A DNA stretch of 64,000 nucleotides from Haladaptatus sp. DYF46. GTDB taxonomy: Archaea; Halobacteriota; Halobacteria; Halobacteriales; Haladaptataceae. This document shows positions 51,610 to 59,067 of this stretch, in pieces (position 1 is the first letter of the stretch; every line of letters starts with the position of its first letter). The notes beneath the pieces are model-generated. The model was not told the DNA's origin, did no database searches, and saw only the letters and a program-made list of their open reading frames with translations. The stretch lies in assembly GCF_021083305.1 (NCBI RefSeq), contig NZ_JAJFAY010000001.1:1674001-1738000 (forward strand). Direction: 5' to 3'. A program made the position numbers and the translations under genes.

Positions 51610-52133
51610 CAGATGTCTACCTCCGCCAGCAGCTTCGCTGGCAGGTCGGTTTTCGTTCCCACGACCGTCACCAGGAACATCGCCGTTCCCAGAATGAGCG
51701 CCTGTTCGGGCGGCATATCCTCGCGCTTCCCGCGCGACGCCATCCAGTCGTTGAAATACTCGTCGAGATGCTGCTGGCGCGCCAGCGACTCGTCGATGGT
51801 ATCGGCGTCGTCGCCGTACTCCTCGATGAGCGCGTTCGAGACGGTCGTGAGTGTCCCGACGTACATATCGCCCCAGGTGTCGCCGTCGCTCGACGGCGCA
51901 ACATCGCCCGGTTCCTCAATCGCCGGGCCACCGTTCGGGGGTTCGCTGTACTTGGTGTCCGTGTCGTCCTGGTCGTCGTCCGTCGTCGCGTCGCGGCCCG
52001 CGTCTTCCTCGACGGCGTCGGCCAGGTCGCCGAGTTCGACGAACTCCTCCGCCTCGATCTCCGGCTGCGCGTCCTGGTCGTCCGGCTGCTCGTCGCCGTC
52101 GTCCTCGACGGGTTCCGTGTCGGCGGCACTCAT
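51609..52133 (-). CDS. Acidic provirus protein with C-terminal hydrophobic helix
   Basis: The 174-residue product has a strongly acidic N-terminal half (DDGDEQPDDQDAQPEIEAEE) and a C-terminal helix (LILGTAMFLVTVVG). It may be peripheral to the virion membrane. Its stop overlaps the next start as TGATG. I do not recognise a family. Confidence 0.65.
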   Translation of the reverse strand: MSAADTEPVEDDGDEQPDDQDAQPEIEAEEFVELGDLADAVEEDAGRDATTDDDQDDTDTKYSEPPNGGPAIEEPGDVAPSSDGDTWGDMYVGTLTTVSNALIEEYGDDADTIDESLARQQHLDEYFNDWMASRGKREDMPPEQALILGTAMFLVTVVGTKTDLPAKLLAEVDI

Positions 52134-52414
52134 ACGTACCTCGCAAACTGCCTGAGACGCTGGTTCTTCTCCTCGCGGGTGTGGTCGTCGAAGACGTGCT
52201 CGCCGCTCCGTTCCGGTATCCAGGCAGGGATATTCGTCGGGTCAGGCCGGACGTGATAGCTCACCTGGCCGGTCGGGAGTTCGATAGCAATCACCGCCCA
52301 CTCGTCATGGACGTAGGAACATACTTCGAAGCCCAGTTCGTGCGCCATTCGTGCTGCGGCTTCCGCCAGGATGTTGCGGTCTTCGTACACCTCGGCGATG
52401 CTTTTCTCGCTCAT
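52130..52414 (-). CDS. Small provirus protein of unknown function
   Basis: The 94-residue protein (MSEKSIAEVYEDRNILAEAA, FEVCSYVHDEWAVIAIELP, GQVSYHVRPDPTNIPAWIPE) has a helix followed by a small beta sheet. It ends with a basic helix. It is tightly overlapped in the operon (ATGA at both ends). No catalytic motif is clear. Confidence 0.65.
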   Translation of the reverse strand: MSEKSIAEVYEDRNILAEAAARMAHELGFEVCSYVHDEWAVIAIELPTGQVSYHVRPDPTNIPAWIPERSGEHVFDDHTREEKNQRLRQFARYV

Positions 52415-52905
52415 TCGATGATCCCCACTGAACCGCTGGTCGTGGTCGGTTCCGCCCGGTCGTCGTCTTCCGTCGTCGCCTCGATGCGCTGCTCGTCGCC
52501 ATCATCCTTGTTCAGATAGGCGTAGAGCAGCACGCAGAGCACCACAAAGCCGACCAGCATGGCCATCGTTTGCGTGTTCATCTTCGGGAGGAAGCCCCCC
52601 GAACTGCTGGTCGTGTCCTGGTCGGACGGAGCGCTGCCGTCGCCGCCTTTCTGCTGGCTGTGCTGCTGGTCGTACTCAGTATCCGTTGGCATGGCGTCGT
52701 CGGTGTCGTCCTCCGGCTGCTGGTCTGCCTGGTCGTCCTGGTCGGAATCGGCTGCTTGCGCCTCGACCGTAGGTTTCAGTGCGCTCCAGTCGTGGTCTCC
52801 ATCGCTGCTCGCGTTGATGTGAGACCGAACCGCAGCGAGGCTTTTCTCCTCGTTATCGCCGTAGTCGCACCCCTCGATGGGGCAGGTGTGAGTTATTTCA
52901 GTCAT
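52411..52905 (-). CDS. Provirus membrane protein with N-terminal C2H2-like finger
   Basis: Residues 5-40 carry a finger-like pattern (CPIEGCDYGDNEEKSLAAVR, SHINASSDGDH). A low-complexity acidic Gln/Ser region and one membrane helix (MAMLVGFVVLCVLLYAYL) near residue 125 follow, then a short acidic tail. A zinc finger tied to a membrane segment could connect virion DNA and membrane. That reading is inference. Confidence 0.7.
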   Translation of the reverse strand: MTEITHTCPIEGCDYGDNEEKSLAAVRSHINASSDGDHDWSALKPTVEAQAADSDQDDQADQQPEDDTDDAMPTDTEYDQQHSQQKGGDGSAPSDQDTTSSSGGFLPKMNTQTMAMLVGFVVLCVLLYAYLNKDDGDEQRIEATTEDDDRAEPTTTSGSVGIIE

Positions 52906-54110
52906 AGGGTTTCCTGGCCGCCTTCAGCGACCCGGAATTCGTCGGGTATCTGCTGCTCGGTGCTGCTCGCGCCGCTGGTCGTCTCGCGGCGGTCGGCCGC
53001 GAGGCCGCCGGGATTCTCCTCGACCACCTCCTCGACTTCGCTTTCGACGGGGCCGCGTTCGCCTCCAGCAAACCGGGTCTGGTCGCTCGCGCGCTCGCCG
53101 CCGAGTGTTCGCTGGTCGTCTCGCTCGATGCCGGTCTCGCCGTCCTTGTCGGTCTCCTCGCCCGCGAAGTGTGCCAGCGTGCGTGTTTCGGGGATGCTCG
53201 CGGGCATGGCATCGAGGGCGTCGAGGAGGTCGTGCAACTTGTCGGAGTGCAATTCGTCCTGGTCGTGGTGGGTACGGATCGCGTTGATTGCGCGGAACGC
53301 CTGCCGGGCGCGAATGACTGACTGTCGAACGGTGGAAAGGTGGCGGTCGAGCGCTGCGGTTGCTCCCTTGTATCCCTGCCAGGAACGGTGTAACGCGCCT
53401 GCTTCTTCCGGCGTTACGTCCATCGTTTCGCCGTGGTACTCCAGCGTCACCAGTTGCTCTTGCTGGGTAGTATCCTCGGTTCGGGGGTCCGACAGTAACT
53501 GCTCTACCTCGTCAGGCGAGTAACCGCATACCTGTTCGAGATGTTCGCAGGCTCCGGCGTCGCCATGCTCGCAGTGGCCGCGGGCGTGGTCGCAGCCTTC
53601 GCTTTGGGCGCGTCGAGCGGCGTCTGCCGCTCGTTGCTGGTGTTTGATGTCCTCCTCACCGACGTTGTAATCCCCCCCGGCATGCGTGCCTTGATGTTGG
53701 GCGCTCGAACGGTGGTTAGCTATCCACTCCTCCGCGCCTTCCTCTGGATCGTCCCAATCGACCAGTGCCGGAAGCGCGTCGGACCACATGTTCATCAGTC
53801 CCTCCCGCTCGAACACGCCCTTTGCCTTGCGCCAGTTGTACGTGCTGGTGCCTTTCCCGAAGCCACCAAACTCGCTGATTTGTTCGCGTTCGCCCTCGCC
53901 GAGTGGGCCGCTCATCCGGGCGCTTTTCGACTGTTCGGCGCGGGAATCCTCCGCTTCAGCGTAAGCGGCGTCGAGGACGCCGTCGGGCGTGTCACCTTTG
54001 AAGGCTACCGTCTTGAGACGGCGGTCGTCGTTCGGACACAAGTTGTCCGCGAACTGCTCGCGGATAGAATCCGCGCTCGTCTTGTCACCAAAGGAGATTT
54101 TCGTTGGCAT
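52902..54110 (-). CDS. First large protein of the provirus structural operon
   Basis: The 402-residue product (PTKISFGDKTSADSIREQFA start) contains a Cys/His-rich stretch (CDHARGHCEHGDAGACEHLE near residue 180), a helical region and a disordered acidic tail. The N-terminal 130 residues include FGKGTSTYNWRKAKGVFERE, which resembles a DNA-handling domain without certainty. It is preceded by a nine-codon leader and a strong ribosome-binding site. I do not recognise a family, and a virion or pre-packaging protein is likely from position. Confidence 0.65.
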   Translation of the reverse strand: MPTKISFGDKTSADSIREQFADNLCPNDDRRLKTVAFKGDTPDGVLDAAYAEAEDSRAEQSKSARMSGPLGEGEREQISEFGGFGKGTSTYNWRKAKGVFEREGLMNMWSDALPALVDWDDPEEGAEEWIANHRSSAQHQGTHAGGDYNVGEEDIKHQQRAADAARRAQSEGCDHARGHCEHGDAGACEHLEQVCGYSPDEVEQLLSDPRTEDTTQQEQLVTLEYHGETMDVTPEEAGALHRSWQGYKGATAALDRHLSTVRQSVIRARQAFRAINAIRTHHDQDELHSDKLHDLLDALDAMPASIPETRTLAHFAGEETDKDGETGIERDDQRTLGGERASDQTRFAGGERGPVESEVEEVVEENPGGLAADRRETTSGASSTEQQIPDEFRVAEGGQETL

Positions 54111-54139
54111 CAGCCACCTCCTTCTGTTGTGTTGGTCAT
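54110..54139 (-). promoter_or_regulatory. Leader mini-ORF and Shine-Dalgarno of the structural operon
   Basis: A nine-codon frame (MTNTTEGGG) starts at 54139 and its stop overlaps the ATG of the 402-residue gene (TGATG). Inside it AAGGAGGTG (54123-54115) matches the archaeal anti-SD and ends 4 bp before that ATG. A TATTTTT box at 54164-54158 would put the transcript start near the mini-ORF start, so the leader may be read leaderless. Confidence 0.6.
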
Positions 54140-54187
54140 ACGTGGTTCACGACCGAGAAAAATATCTACTCAGACAAATGGATAACC

Positions 54188-54210
54188 GCTGAATGAATCA
54201 CTAATTCAGC
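54188..54210. repeat. GCTGAAT/ATTCAGC inverted repeat, site 3
   Basis: GCTGAAT (54188-54194) and ATTCAGC (54204-54210) flank nine bases between the divergent structural operon and serine recombinase. The segment ATGAATCACTAA (54193-54204) also occurs at 41842-41853 before the 41860 gene. Confidence 0.6.
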
Positions 54211-54272
54211 CGTTCAGCAAGGATATCAGAACTAAATGACAAACAATCGCTGCGACATGAACTTTAGTAACT

Positions 54273-54285
54273 GCCCAGACTGGGC
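54273..54285. promoter_or_regulatory. Palindromic site upstream of the serine recombinase
   Basis: GCCCAGACTGGGC is a 6-bp inverted repeat around one base, 37 bp before the recombinase ATG and just upstream of a CTTATACTTTAAG TATA region. It may be an operator. Confidence 0.45.
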
Positions 54286-54321
54286 GTAAGTCTTATACTT
54301 TAAGTCACGAAACAGGTGGGC

Positions 54322-54984
54322 ATGACAGTAGCCTGTTACACACGAGTTTCGACTGCAAAACAGAATCTCGACCGACAACTGACATCGACTCAGCAATATG
54401 CCGAGGATCGACTCGGCGCGAACCTATCCGACATTGAAATCTATCGGGACAAAGCGACCGGGACATCCACGACCGCCCGCGACGACTACCAACGCCTGAT
54501 GGATGATGCCGAAAGTGGAGAAATTGATGCCGTTGTTGCTCACGAGGTTTCTCGGGTTGCTCGATCCATCTCCGACCTCGAACGAACCGCCGAACGACTT
54601 CGGGAGGTTGACGTTGAGCTACACATCGTCTCGGAGGGCCTTGTCATCGGCGCGGACGAAGAGGATCCATACCAGCGCGCGCTGTTCCAGCTTTTGGGGG
54701 TGTTCGGCGAACTGGAGGCGAATATTAAGCGACAGAACATCCGCGAGGGTATCGCCGCTCGGCAAGAATCCGACGAGTATCGCCACGGTCCGGCTCCGCT
54801 TGGGTTCGAGAAGCGCGATGGCCATCTCGTCGAGGGTGCGGACTACGACCGTGTCTGCACTGTGCTCGATATGGTGGCGCGGGACGACATGAGTCAGCGA
54901 AAAGCAGCGGACGAACTGGATTCGTCACGACGGACGATTCGGCGTGCAGTCGAAGAGAGGGGGGAATTGTACGGACTTGTTTAA
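54322..54984 (+). CDS. Serine recombinase (resolvase/invertase family)
   Basis: The 220-residue protein has the catalytic Ser10 in CYTRVSTAKQNLDRQLTS, the resolvase core (ATGTSTTARDDYQRLMDDAE, VVAHEVSRVARSISDLERT), helix E (ELEANIKRQNIREGIAARQE) and a C-terminal Hin-type helix-turn-helix (MSQRKAADELDSSRRTIRRA). The ATG at 54322 suits the TATA near 54295, and a GTG two codons earlier is possible. It stands alone, divergent from the structural operon. It could invert or resolve DNA, or assist mobility. Confidence 0.93.
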   Translation: MTVACYTRVSTAKQNLDRQLTSTQQYAEDRLGANLSDIEIYRDKATGTSTTARDDYQRLMDDAESGEIDAVVAHEVSRVARSISDLERTAERLREVDVELHIVSEGLVIGADEEDPYQRALFQLLGVFGELEANIKRQNIREGIAARQESDEYRHGPAPLGFEKRDGHLVEGADYDRVCTVLDMVARDDMSQRKAADELDSSRRTIRRAVEERGELYGLV

Positions 54985-55001
54985 CTAATGTTCTGGAAAT
55001 G

Positions 55002-55544
55002 TCATTGTTGAACATCTGTTATCCTATTATTCAGCTTAAACAGAACTATCAATAGAACTATTAATGTAATTGATATGAAGACAGACATCCACCCGGAGAT
55101 ATCATATATTATCAGCTTCACTACAATATTCATGACACCTATAAAAACAAGTAGAAGTGTGAGCATTGTATATTCAGCACTTACTCCAGCTTCTCCAGTT
55201 TGGTTTTCGTCATCAAGAGATTTTCTTCGTATCATCTCTTGTTCGTGGGCAACTTGGTAACCCTCTGGAGTGAGTATGTATTCCGGCAAATCCTCATCAT
55301 CTGTCTGCTCGATTAACCCGATTCGCTCAATTTGTTTTCGAGCGTTTTTAACATCATCTACAGACAATTTGATCCTTGAAGCCACAACTTCTGACCAACT
55401 ACTGTCGGAGTCCTTTCCTTCTGAACCCAGTGGGTTCGAGTACATCATTTGAAGAACATGGGTTTTTGGATTAGACTCCGCAATGGAGCCGTTCTCTCCT
55501 GTATCAGATTTGAAATTACTCCTTTCCTTTTGTTTCTGTTCCAT
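55002..55544 (-). CDS. AT-rich cargo: winged-helix protein with two membrane helices
   Basis: The roughly 180-residue protein has a winged-helix-like domain (about residues 25-100: WSEVVASRIKLSVDDVKNAR, IERIGLIEQTDDEDLPEYIL, TPEGYQVAHEQEM) and two C-terminal membrane helices (TMLTLLLVFIGVMNIVVKLI, VFISITLIVLLIVLFKL). Low GC sets it apart from the viral operons. A membrane-bound regulator or sensor paired with the neighbouring TIR-like gene is possible. Confidence 0.65.
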   Translation of the reverse strand: MEQKQKERSNFKSDTGENGSIAESNPKTHVLQMMYSNPLGSEGKDSDSSWSEVVASRIKLSVDDVKNARKQIERIGLIEQTDDEDLPEYILTPEGYQVAHEQEMIRRKSLDDENQTGEAGVSAEYTMLTLLLVFIGVMNIVVKLIIYDISGWMSVFISITLIVLLIVLFKLNNRITDVQQ

Positions 55545-55630
55545 GACCAATTGGAAAGGAAATGAGTCCCATCAGTAAAGTAATTTCCGCAAATTCAGAA
55601 ATCGTAGCGAATGGATCCAGTCGTGTGTCC

Positions 55631-56734
55631 CTATTCCTCTAGATCATTATCAATTAGCGACATAAACCGTTCTGCTTTAGCGATTCCTTCGTTTAATATG
55701 CTTTCGAGATTTGAGAGACAGGTGGTCAAATTGTTAATCGAATGATCTAATTCTCTATTCAACCCCCTCAAATTGGACATCTCCTCTTGGAATTGACTAA
55801 TCTCCCCCGTAGTCGTTTCCATCTCAAGAATAAATTGATCCAGTTCACTATACAAATCATTGAGCATCTGACGGTGCTCTTCCTCAGACACGTCAGAAAA
55901 TTTGATAAACGACTGAATGCCATCCATCATAAAGGTCAATCTTTTATCAATTGGGTCTATTTGATTTTCAATTGAATCAGAGTAGGTAGAAATGCTGTCA
56001 GCCATGTTTCTTGCTATTTGGTTGGCTCTCTTGTGACTGGCCCGTGATTCCATTGTGGATACTTCTTCTATCTCTTTAACATGATTGGTTATTTCATACC
56101 CGAAATCATCGGATTTGTCTTCTATGTTTTCGAATATGTTCTCCAACTCGGCCATCTTATCATCTATCTCCGAAATAAACTCGAGAACGCCCTTTTCAAG
56201 TTTATCCTCATCTTCCACTACTTCATCACTGCTTCCGGATGGGTTTGGAAGATCATTCTCTTCATGCGGTTGGGAACTACTGGATGCTATCTCTACCTCT
56301 CCATAGTCAGAAACAGGACTGCCAAACTCAATATTGCCGCTGAAATGATTCTCTCCAATTGAAGACAGTTCCTCTTCAAATTCACCAATTTCATTAAATA
56401 ACAGTGAATATTCTATCGTTTTATAAGCCGCTAGATCAAACGGTAGTTCGTCGATATCTTGTGCAATAAGGACAGTTGGAACTCCTAATCCGTGAGCGAT
56501 ACCAAGTTCATAGAAAACATTTGGATTCGTTCCGGTTAGATCAGCAATGATTAGATCCGCATTTGTGATGCCATTAATGATATCCTCGATAATAGCTCTC
56601 TGGGAATCAATTGAGTCCGCCTTATTGACGCTGTAACCTTGACTCTCCAAAATTGGAACTATTTTTTCATCGTACAATTGTTCAAATTCATCTTCGAAAG
56701 GTAAAATCACGAAAGCATCTTGAGAGTCTGTCAT
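55631..56734 (-). CDS. TIR/nucleoside 2-deoxyribosyltransferase-like protein with coiled coil
   Basis: Residues 6-95 match the TIR-like NDT superfamily: AFVILPFEDEFEQLYDEKIV, then DLIIADLTGTNPNVFYELGI with candidate catalytic Glu76, then AHGLGVPTVLIAQD. A Ser/Glu-rich linker leads to about 190 residues of coiled coil (KLEKGVLEFISEIDDKMAEL, SISTYSDSIENQIDPIDKRL). TIR-like domains of this type hydrolyse NAD or nucleotides in antiviral systems. The gene is AT-rich cargo in the provirus, so a superinfection-exclusion or defence role is likely but inferred. Confidence 0.78.
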   Translation of the reverse strand: MTDSQDAFVILPFEDEFEQLYDEKIVPILESQGYSVNKADSIDSQRAIIEDIINGITNADLIIADLTGTNPNVFYELGIAHGLGVPTVLIAQDIDELPFDLAAYKTIEYSLLFNEIGEFEEELSSIGENHFSGNIEFGSPVSDYGEVEIASSSSQPHEENDLPNPSGSSDEVVEDEDKLEKGVLEFISEIDDKMAELENIFENIEDKSDDFGYEITNHVKEIEEVSTMESRASHKRANQIARNMADSISTYSDSIENQIDPIDKRLTFMMDGIQSFIKFSDVSEEEHRQMLNDLYSELDQFILEMETTTGEISQFQEEMSNLRGLNRELDHSINNLTTCLSNLESILNEGIAKAERFMSLIDNDLEE

Positions 56735-56929
56735 TCTATCTTGTATTCAATATAGTTTATACAGTGATCTTATGAATCTATTGTATAGTTTGTGTTAATT
56801 AGAGGAAGTTAGAAAAAATTCATATCTTTGATTGCAAAATTTCACCAGATCGAAATTAATGACGGTTCTGGGAGATTTGCACTCTCAACTGACGTGCATT
56901 CGTTCTACCCAGTTTTCGTTTCCTATTTC

Positions 56930-57643
56930 TCAGACACGGTTCGACACCTCGGTTATTTTAGCTTGGTCTGGCTCGACCGAGCGGGGCGAAGGGCCGTTGT
57001 TGTCCTGTGCCTTCTTACCGTCACGTTCGTTAACCGACCGAAGCCACGCACGGAGCAGCACATCGACATACGCGAGCGGGAGCGCATTCTTGGCGAGATG
57101 TTGCTTTGGGTAGTCTCCACGAACACCTTTCACCGACTTCCACCACTCGGTCGTTCTGTCGCTGTAGTAATACGGACCACACTCGGTTTTTAACGTCCGT
57201 TCTCGCGGTGGTGCCCGAACGGAGAACGAGGTTTCGAACGCACGTTCGTACTTGATGGGAAGGCCGAACTGTTTTCCGTTCAGAACTACCGGATCCCGCA
57301 ACGGGGCGCGTGGCTTGTTCTCGATGATATAATTATCTGCAATCGAATTCGCTAACTCCCGAGCACGAGGTATCTGGTTCTCGTGGTCATCGGGGTCAAC
57401 GTTCGGCATATCCGTCCACTTGGAACATTTCGGATGGAGGACTGCAAGATGAGCGCGGCGCTCTGGCGTCTCTGTCATCAAGTCCATCGCGGTCGTCGTT
57501 TCGTAGACTGGGTTCGGTTTCGGGTCGATAGTGAACCGATGAACGTCTCCGTATGCCGCGAGCGCTTCGCCCTCGACGCCGTAGTCCGCGTACAGATGGA
57601 AGATTACCGTCTGCTGATTACCTTCTACGGACAGCTCACTCAT
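56930..57643 (-). CDS. Cytosine-C5 DNA methyltransferase-like provirus protein
   Basis: The 237-residue protein follows the C5-methyltransferase plan with altered motifs. Motif I-like is FHLYADYGVEGEALAAYG, then RFTIDPKPNPVYETTTAMDL. The catalytic-Cys region reads LHPKCSKW where PPCQ is usual. The ENV motif reads YIIENKPRAPLRDP, followed by GKQFGLPIKYERAFETSF. The Cys is kept, but two other motifs deviate, so activity is uncertain. It is the last gene of the early leftward operon. It may modify viral DNA. Confidence 0.72.
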   Translation of the reverse strand: MSELSVEGNQQTVIFHLYADYGVEGEALAAYGDVHRFTIDPKPNPVYETTTAMDLMTETPERRAHLAVLHPKCSKWTDMPNVDPDDHENQIPRARELANSIADNYIIENKPRAPLRDPVVLNGKQFGLPIKYERAFETSFSVRAPPRERTLKTECGPYYYSDRTTEWWKSVKGVRGDYPKQHLAKNALPLAYVDVLLRAWLRSVNERDGKKAQDNNGPSPRSVEPDQAKITEVSNRV

Positions 57644-57827
57644 GAGACACCACCTCGATTACGTTGTGAGGGGTTGCTCCCCCACAGTTGCCGCAAGCGT
57701 GTTTAAACGTCTGATTTTTCGGGTCTTCATCCGGATTCGTGAGCCAGTTGGATTCGACCCGCCGAACTGTGACCGCGTGACACCCACAGCAAACGACTCG
57801 GGCCTGCATCACCGAAATCGACATCAT
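57636..57827 (-). CDS. Small double-CxxC zinc protein of provirus
   Basis: The 63-residue protein has CCGC near residue 13 and CGNC near residue 45, so it probably forms one zinc ribbon. Its start overlaps the upstream stop (ATGA) and its stop overlaps the methyltransferase-like gene by 8 bp. A second, diverged copy exists at 39503-39694 in the neighbouring debris. The function is unknown. Confidence 0.75.
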   Translation of the reverse strand: MMSISVMQARVVCCGCHAVTVRRVESNWLTNPDEDPKNQTFKHACGNCGGATPHNVIEVVSHE

Positions 57828-58348
57828 GCCACCTCCTCGTCGGGGAAAACTCGCGTGTGAACGACGTTTGCGGGCTTCCCTCGTTTCGTCGAGTGAGTCG
57901 CGTCCATCCAAGTGACACGACCAGCAACGCGTTCGAGATCCCGAGCGCGGATGAACCGCGTTTTCTGGATGGGTGTGGGTGCTGTCGGGTCGTAGACGAC
58001 GAAGAGGTACACCGCGTCGTCCTCGACCAGCCGGACGTGATCCGGGAGCCATAACCGATAGCGACCGCGTCGTCGTCCGTTCGCCGTCTTCGTCCATACG
58101 AGACAGCCTTTGATTTGCACCTTTGTCCCATCCGCCTCCATCAGGTCGATGGCGTCCGTCGTGTCGAACTCGCGGTACGGGTCGTGCTCAGCGTGGAATG
58201 TCGCGTCGAAGTAGCTGTCTCGAACGAGTTCCATCGGGAAGCGGTTGCAGAGGTCTTCCTCGATCTTGTTGGCGAAGAACTTCGCACTCGACTGGTATTC
58301 TTCGCGGATCTGCACCTCGTTGATGGCGGTCTGAACGTTTCCGCTCAT
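57824..58348 (-). CDS. Provirus protein with PD-(D/E)XK nuclease-like core
   Basis: The 174-residue protein contains REFDTTDAIDLMEADGTKVQ followed by IKGC, which resembles the D-x(n)-(E/Q)-x-K core of restriction-like nucleases with Gln in the Glu place. RYRLWLPDHVRLVEDDAVYL follows as a next strand. The N terminus is helical. A decayed copy lies at 39676-40140. The nuclease reading is by motif only and could be wrong. Confidence 0.65.
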   Translation of the reverse strand: MSGNVQTAINEVQIREEYQSSAKFFANKIEEDLCNRFPMELVRDSYFDATFHAEHDPYREFDTTDAIDLMEADGTKVQIKGCLVWTKTANGRRRGRYRLWLPDHVRLVEDDAVYLFVVYDPTAPTPIQKTRFIRARDLERVAGRVTWMDATHSTKRGKPANVVHTRVFPDEEVA

Positions 58349-58762
58349 CTACTGACCCTCCTCTGCCACCTTCACGACGATGAAAACCGCATTCACGTGC
58401 TGCGAGAGACCGATCAGCCCCTCCTTTTTCAGCGGCCGGAAGACGGTAGAGCGGACTGTGTCCTTCTTGATGTTGCACTCGCTCGCTACGAGCGATTCAG
58501 CGGCCGAGACGGCAATCATGCCGCCGTTCTGGTCAACCGCTTCAGCGAGGCAGCGGTATCCCCGTCCCGCCAGCCCGCCAGGAACCTCACCTGTGGTGTC
58601 AGTCTCGCCGTCGAGTAGTTCGTTACGGAGCGCGTCACGAACCACATCTGCCATCGACAGATCGCTCGTTGCGTCGTTGATTGCCCGGACGAGATCAGGG
58701 TCTGAGACACGGGCCTGTACTCGAACCTGCTCGGCTGCATCGCTGGCTTCGGTGGTGCTCAT
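58349..58762 (-). CDS. RHH plus winged-helix-like provirus regulator
   Basis: Residues 12-50 look like a ribbon-helix-helix (VRVQARVSDPDLVRAINDAT, MADVVRDALRNELLDG). Residues 68-137 look like a winged helix (GMIAVSAAESLVASECNIKK, VRSTVFRPLKKEGLIGLSQH). It abuts the nuclease-like gene and overlaps the upstream small gene by 4 bp. It probably regulates provirus transcription. Confidence 0.7.
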   Translation of the reverse strand: MSTTEASDAAEQVRVQARVSDPDLVRAINDATSDLSMADVVRDALRNELLDGETDTTGEVPGGLAGRGYRCLAEAVDQNGGMIAVSAAESLVASECNIKKDTVRSTVFRPLKKEGLIGLSQHVNAVFIVVKVAEEGQ

Positions 58763-59067
58763 TTCGCCACCTCCAATCCGCTCGCGGCTTCGTGCACGCG
58801 CGCCCCTCGGCGTGACGCGCTCGCCCGAATAAGCCGCCTGCCCGCGCAGCAGCGCGCGCGCCGCTTAATAACCGCGCGTTGGCACGCATACGTGTGCGAA
58901 CCTCGTCGTATTCGACTGCCCCCCTGTTGAGTACAGAAGGTAGATGCCCGCCGAGAAGCCATTTCACGCTCGATTTCTTTGCTTCCGTCTGTATTACAGC
59001 ACTCGGGATTTGACTCCGATTCTCCGCTCCAGTTGTTCCAGTCGAAACAATCGAAACGAAGGTTCAT
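58759..59067 (-). CDS. Arg/Cys-rich small frame coupled within early operon
   Basis: The 102-residue frame overlaps both neighbours as ATGA, which argues for translation. Its composition is unusual for a haloarchaeon: basic in the second half (IKRRARCCAGRRLIRASASR) and low in Asp/Glu there. The DNA is locally very GC-rich with CGCGCG tracts. It could be a genuine DNA-binding protein or a non-coding spacer with a chance frame. The coupling favours the former slightly. Confidence 0.45.
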   Translation of the reverse strand: MNLRFDCFDWNNWSGESESNPECCNTDGSKEIEREMASRRASTFCTQQGGSRIRRGSHTYACQRAVIKRRARCCAGRRLIRASASRRGARVHEAASGLEVAK

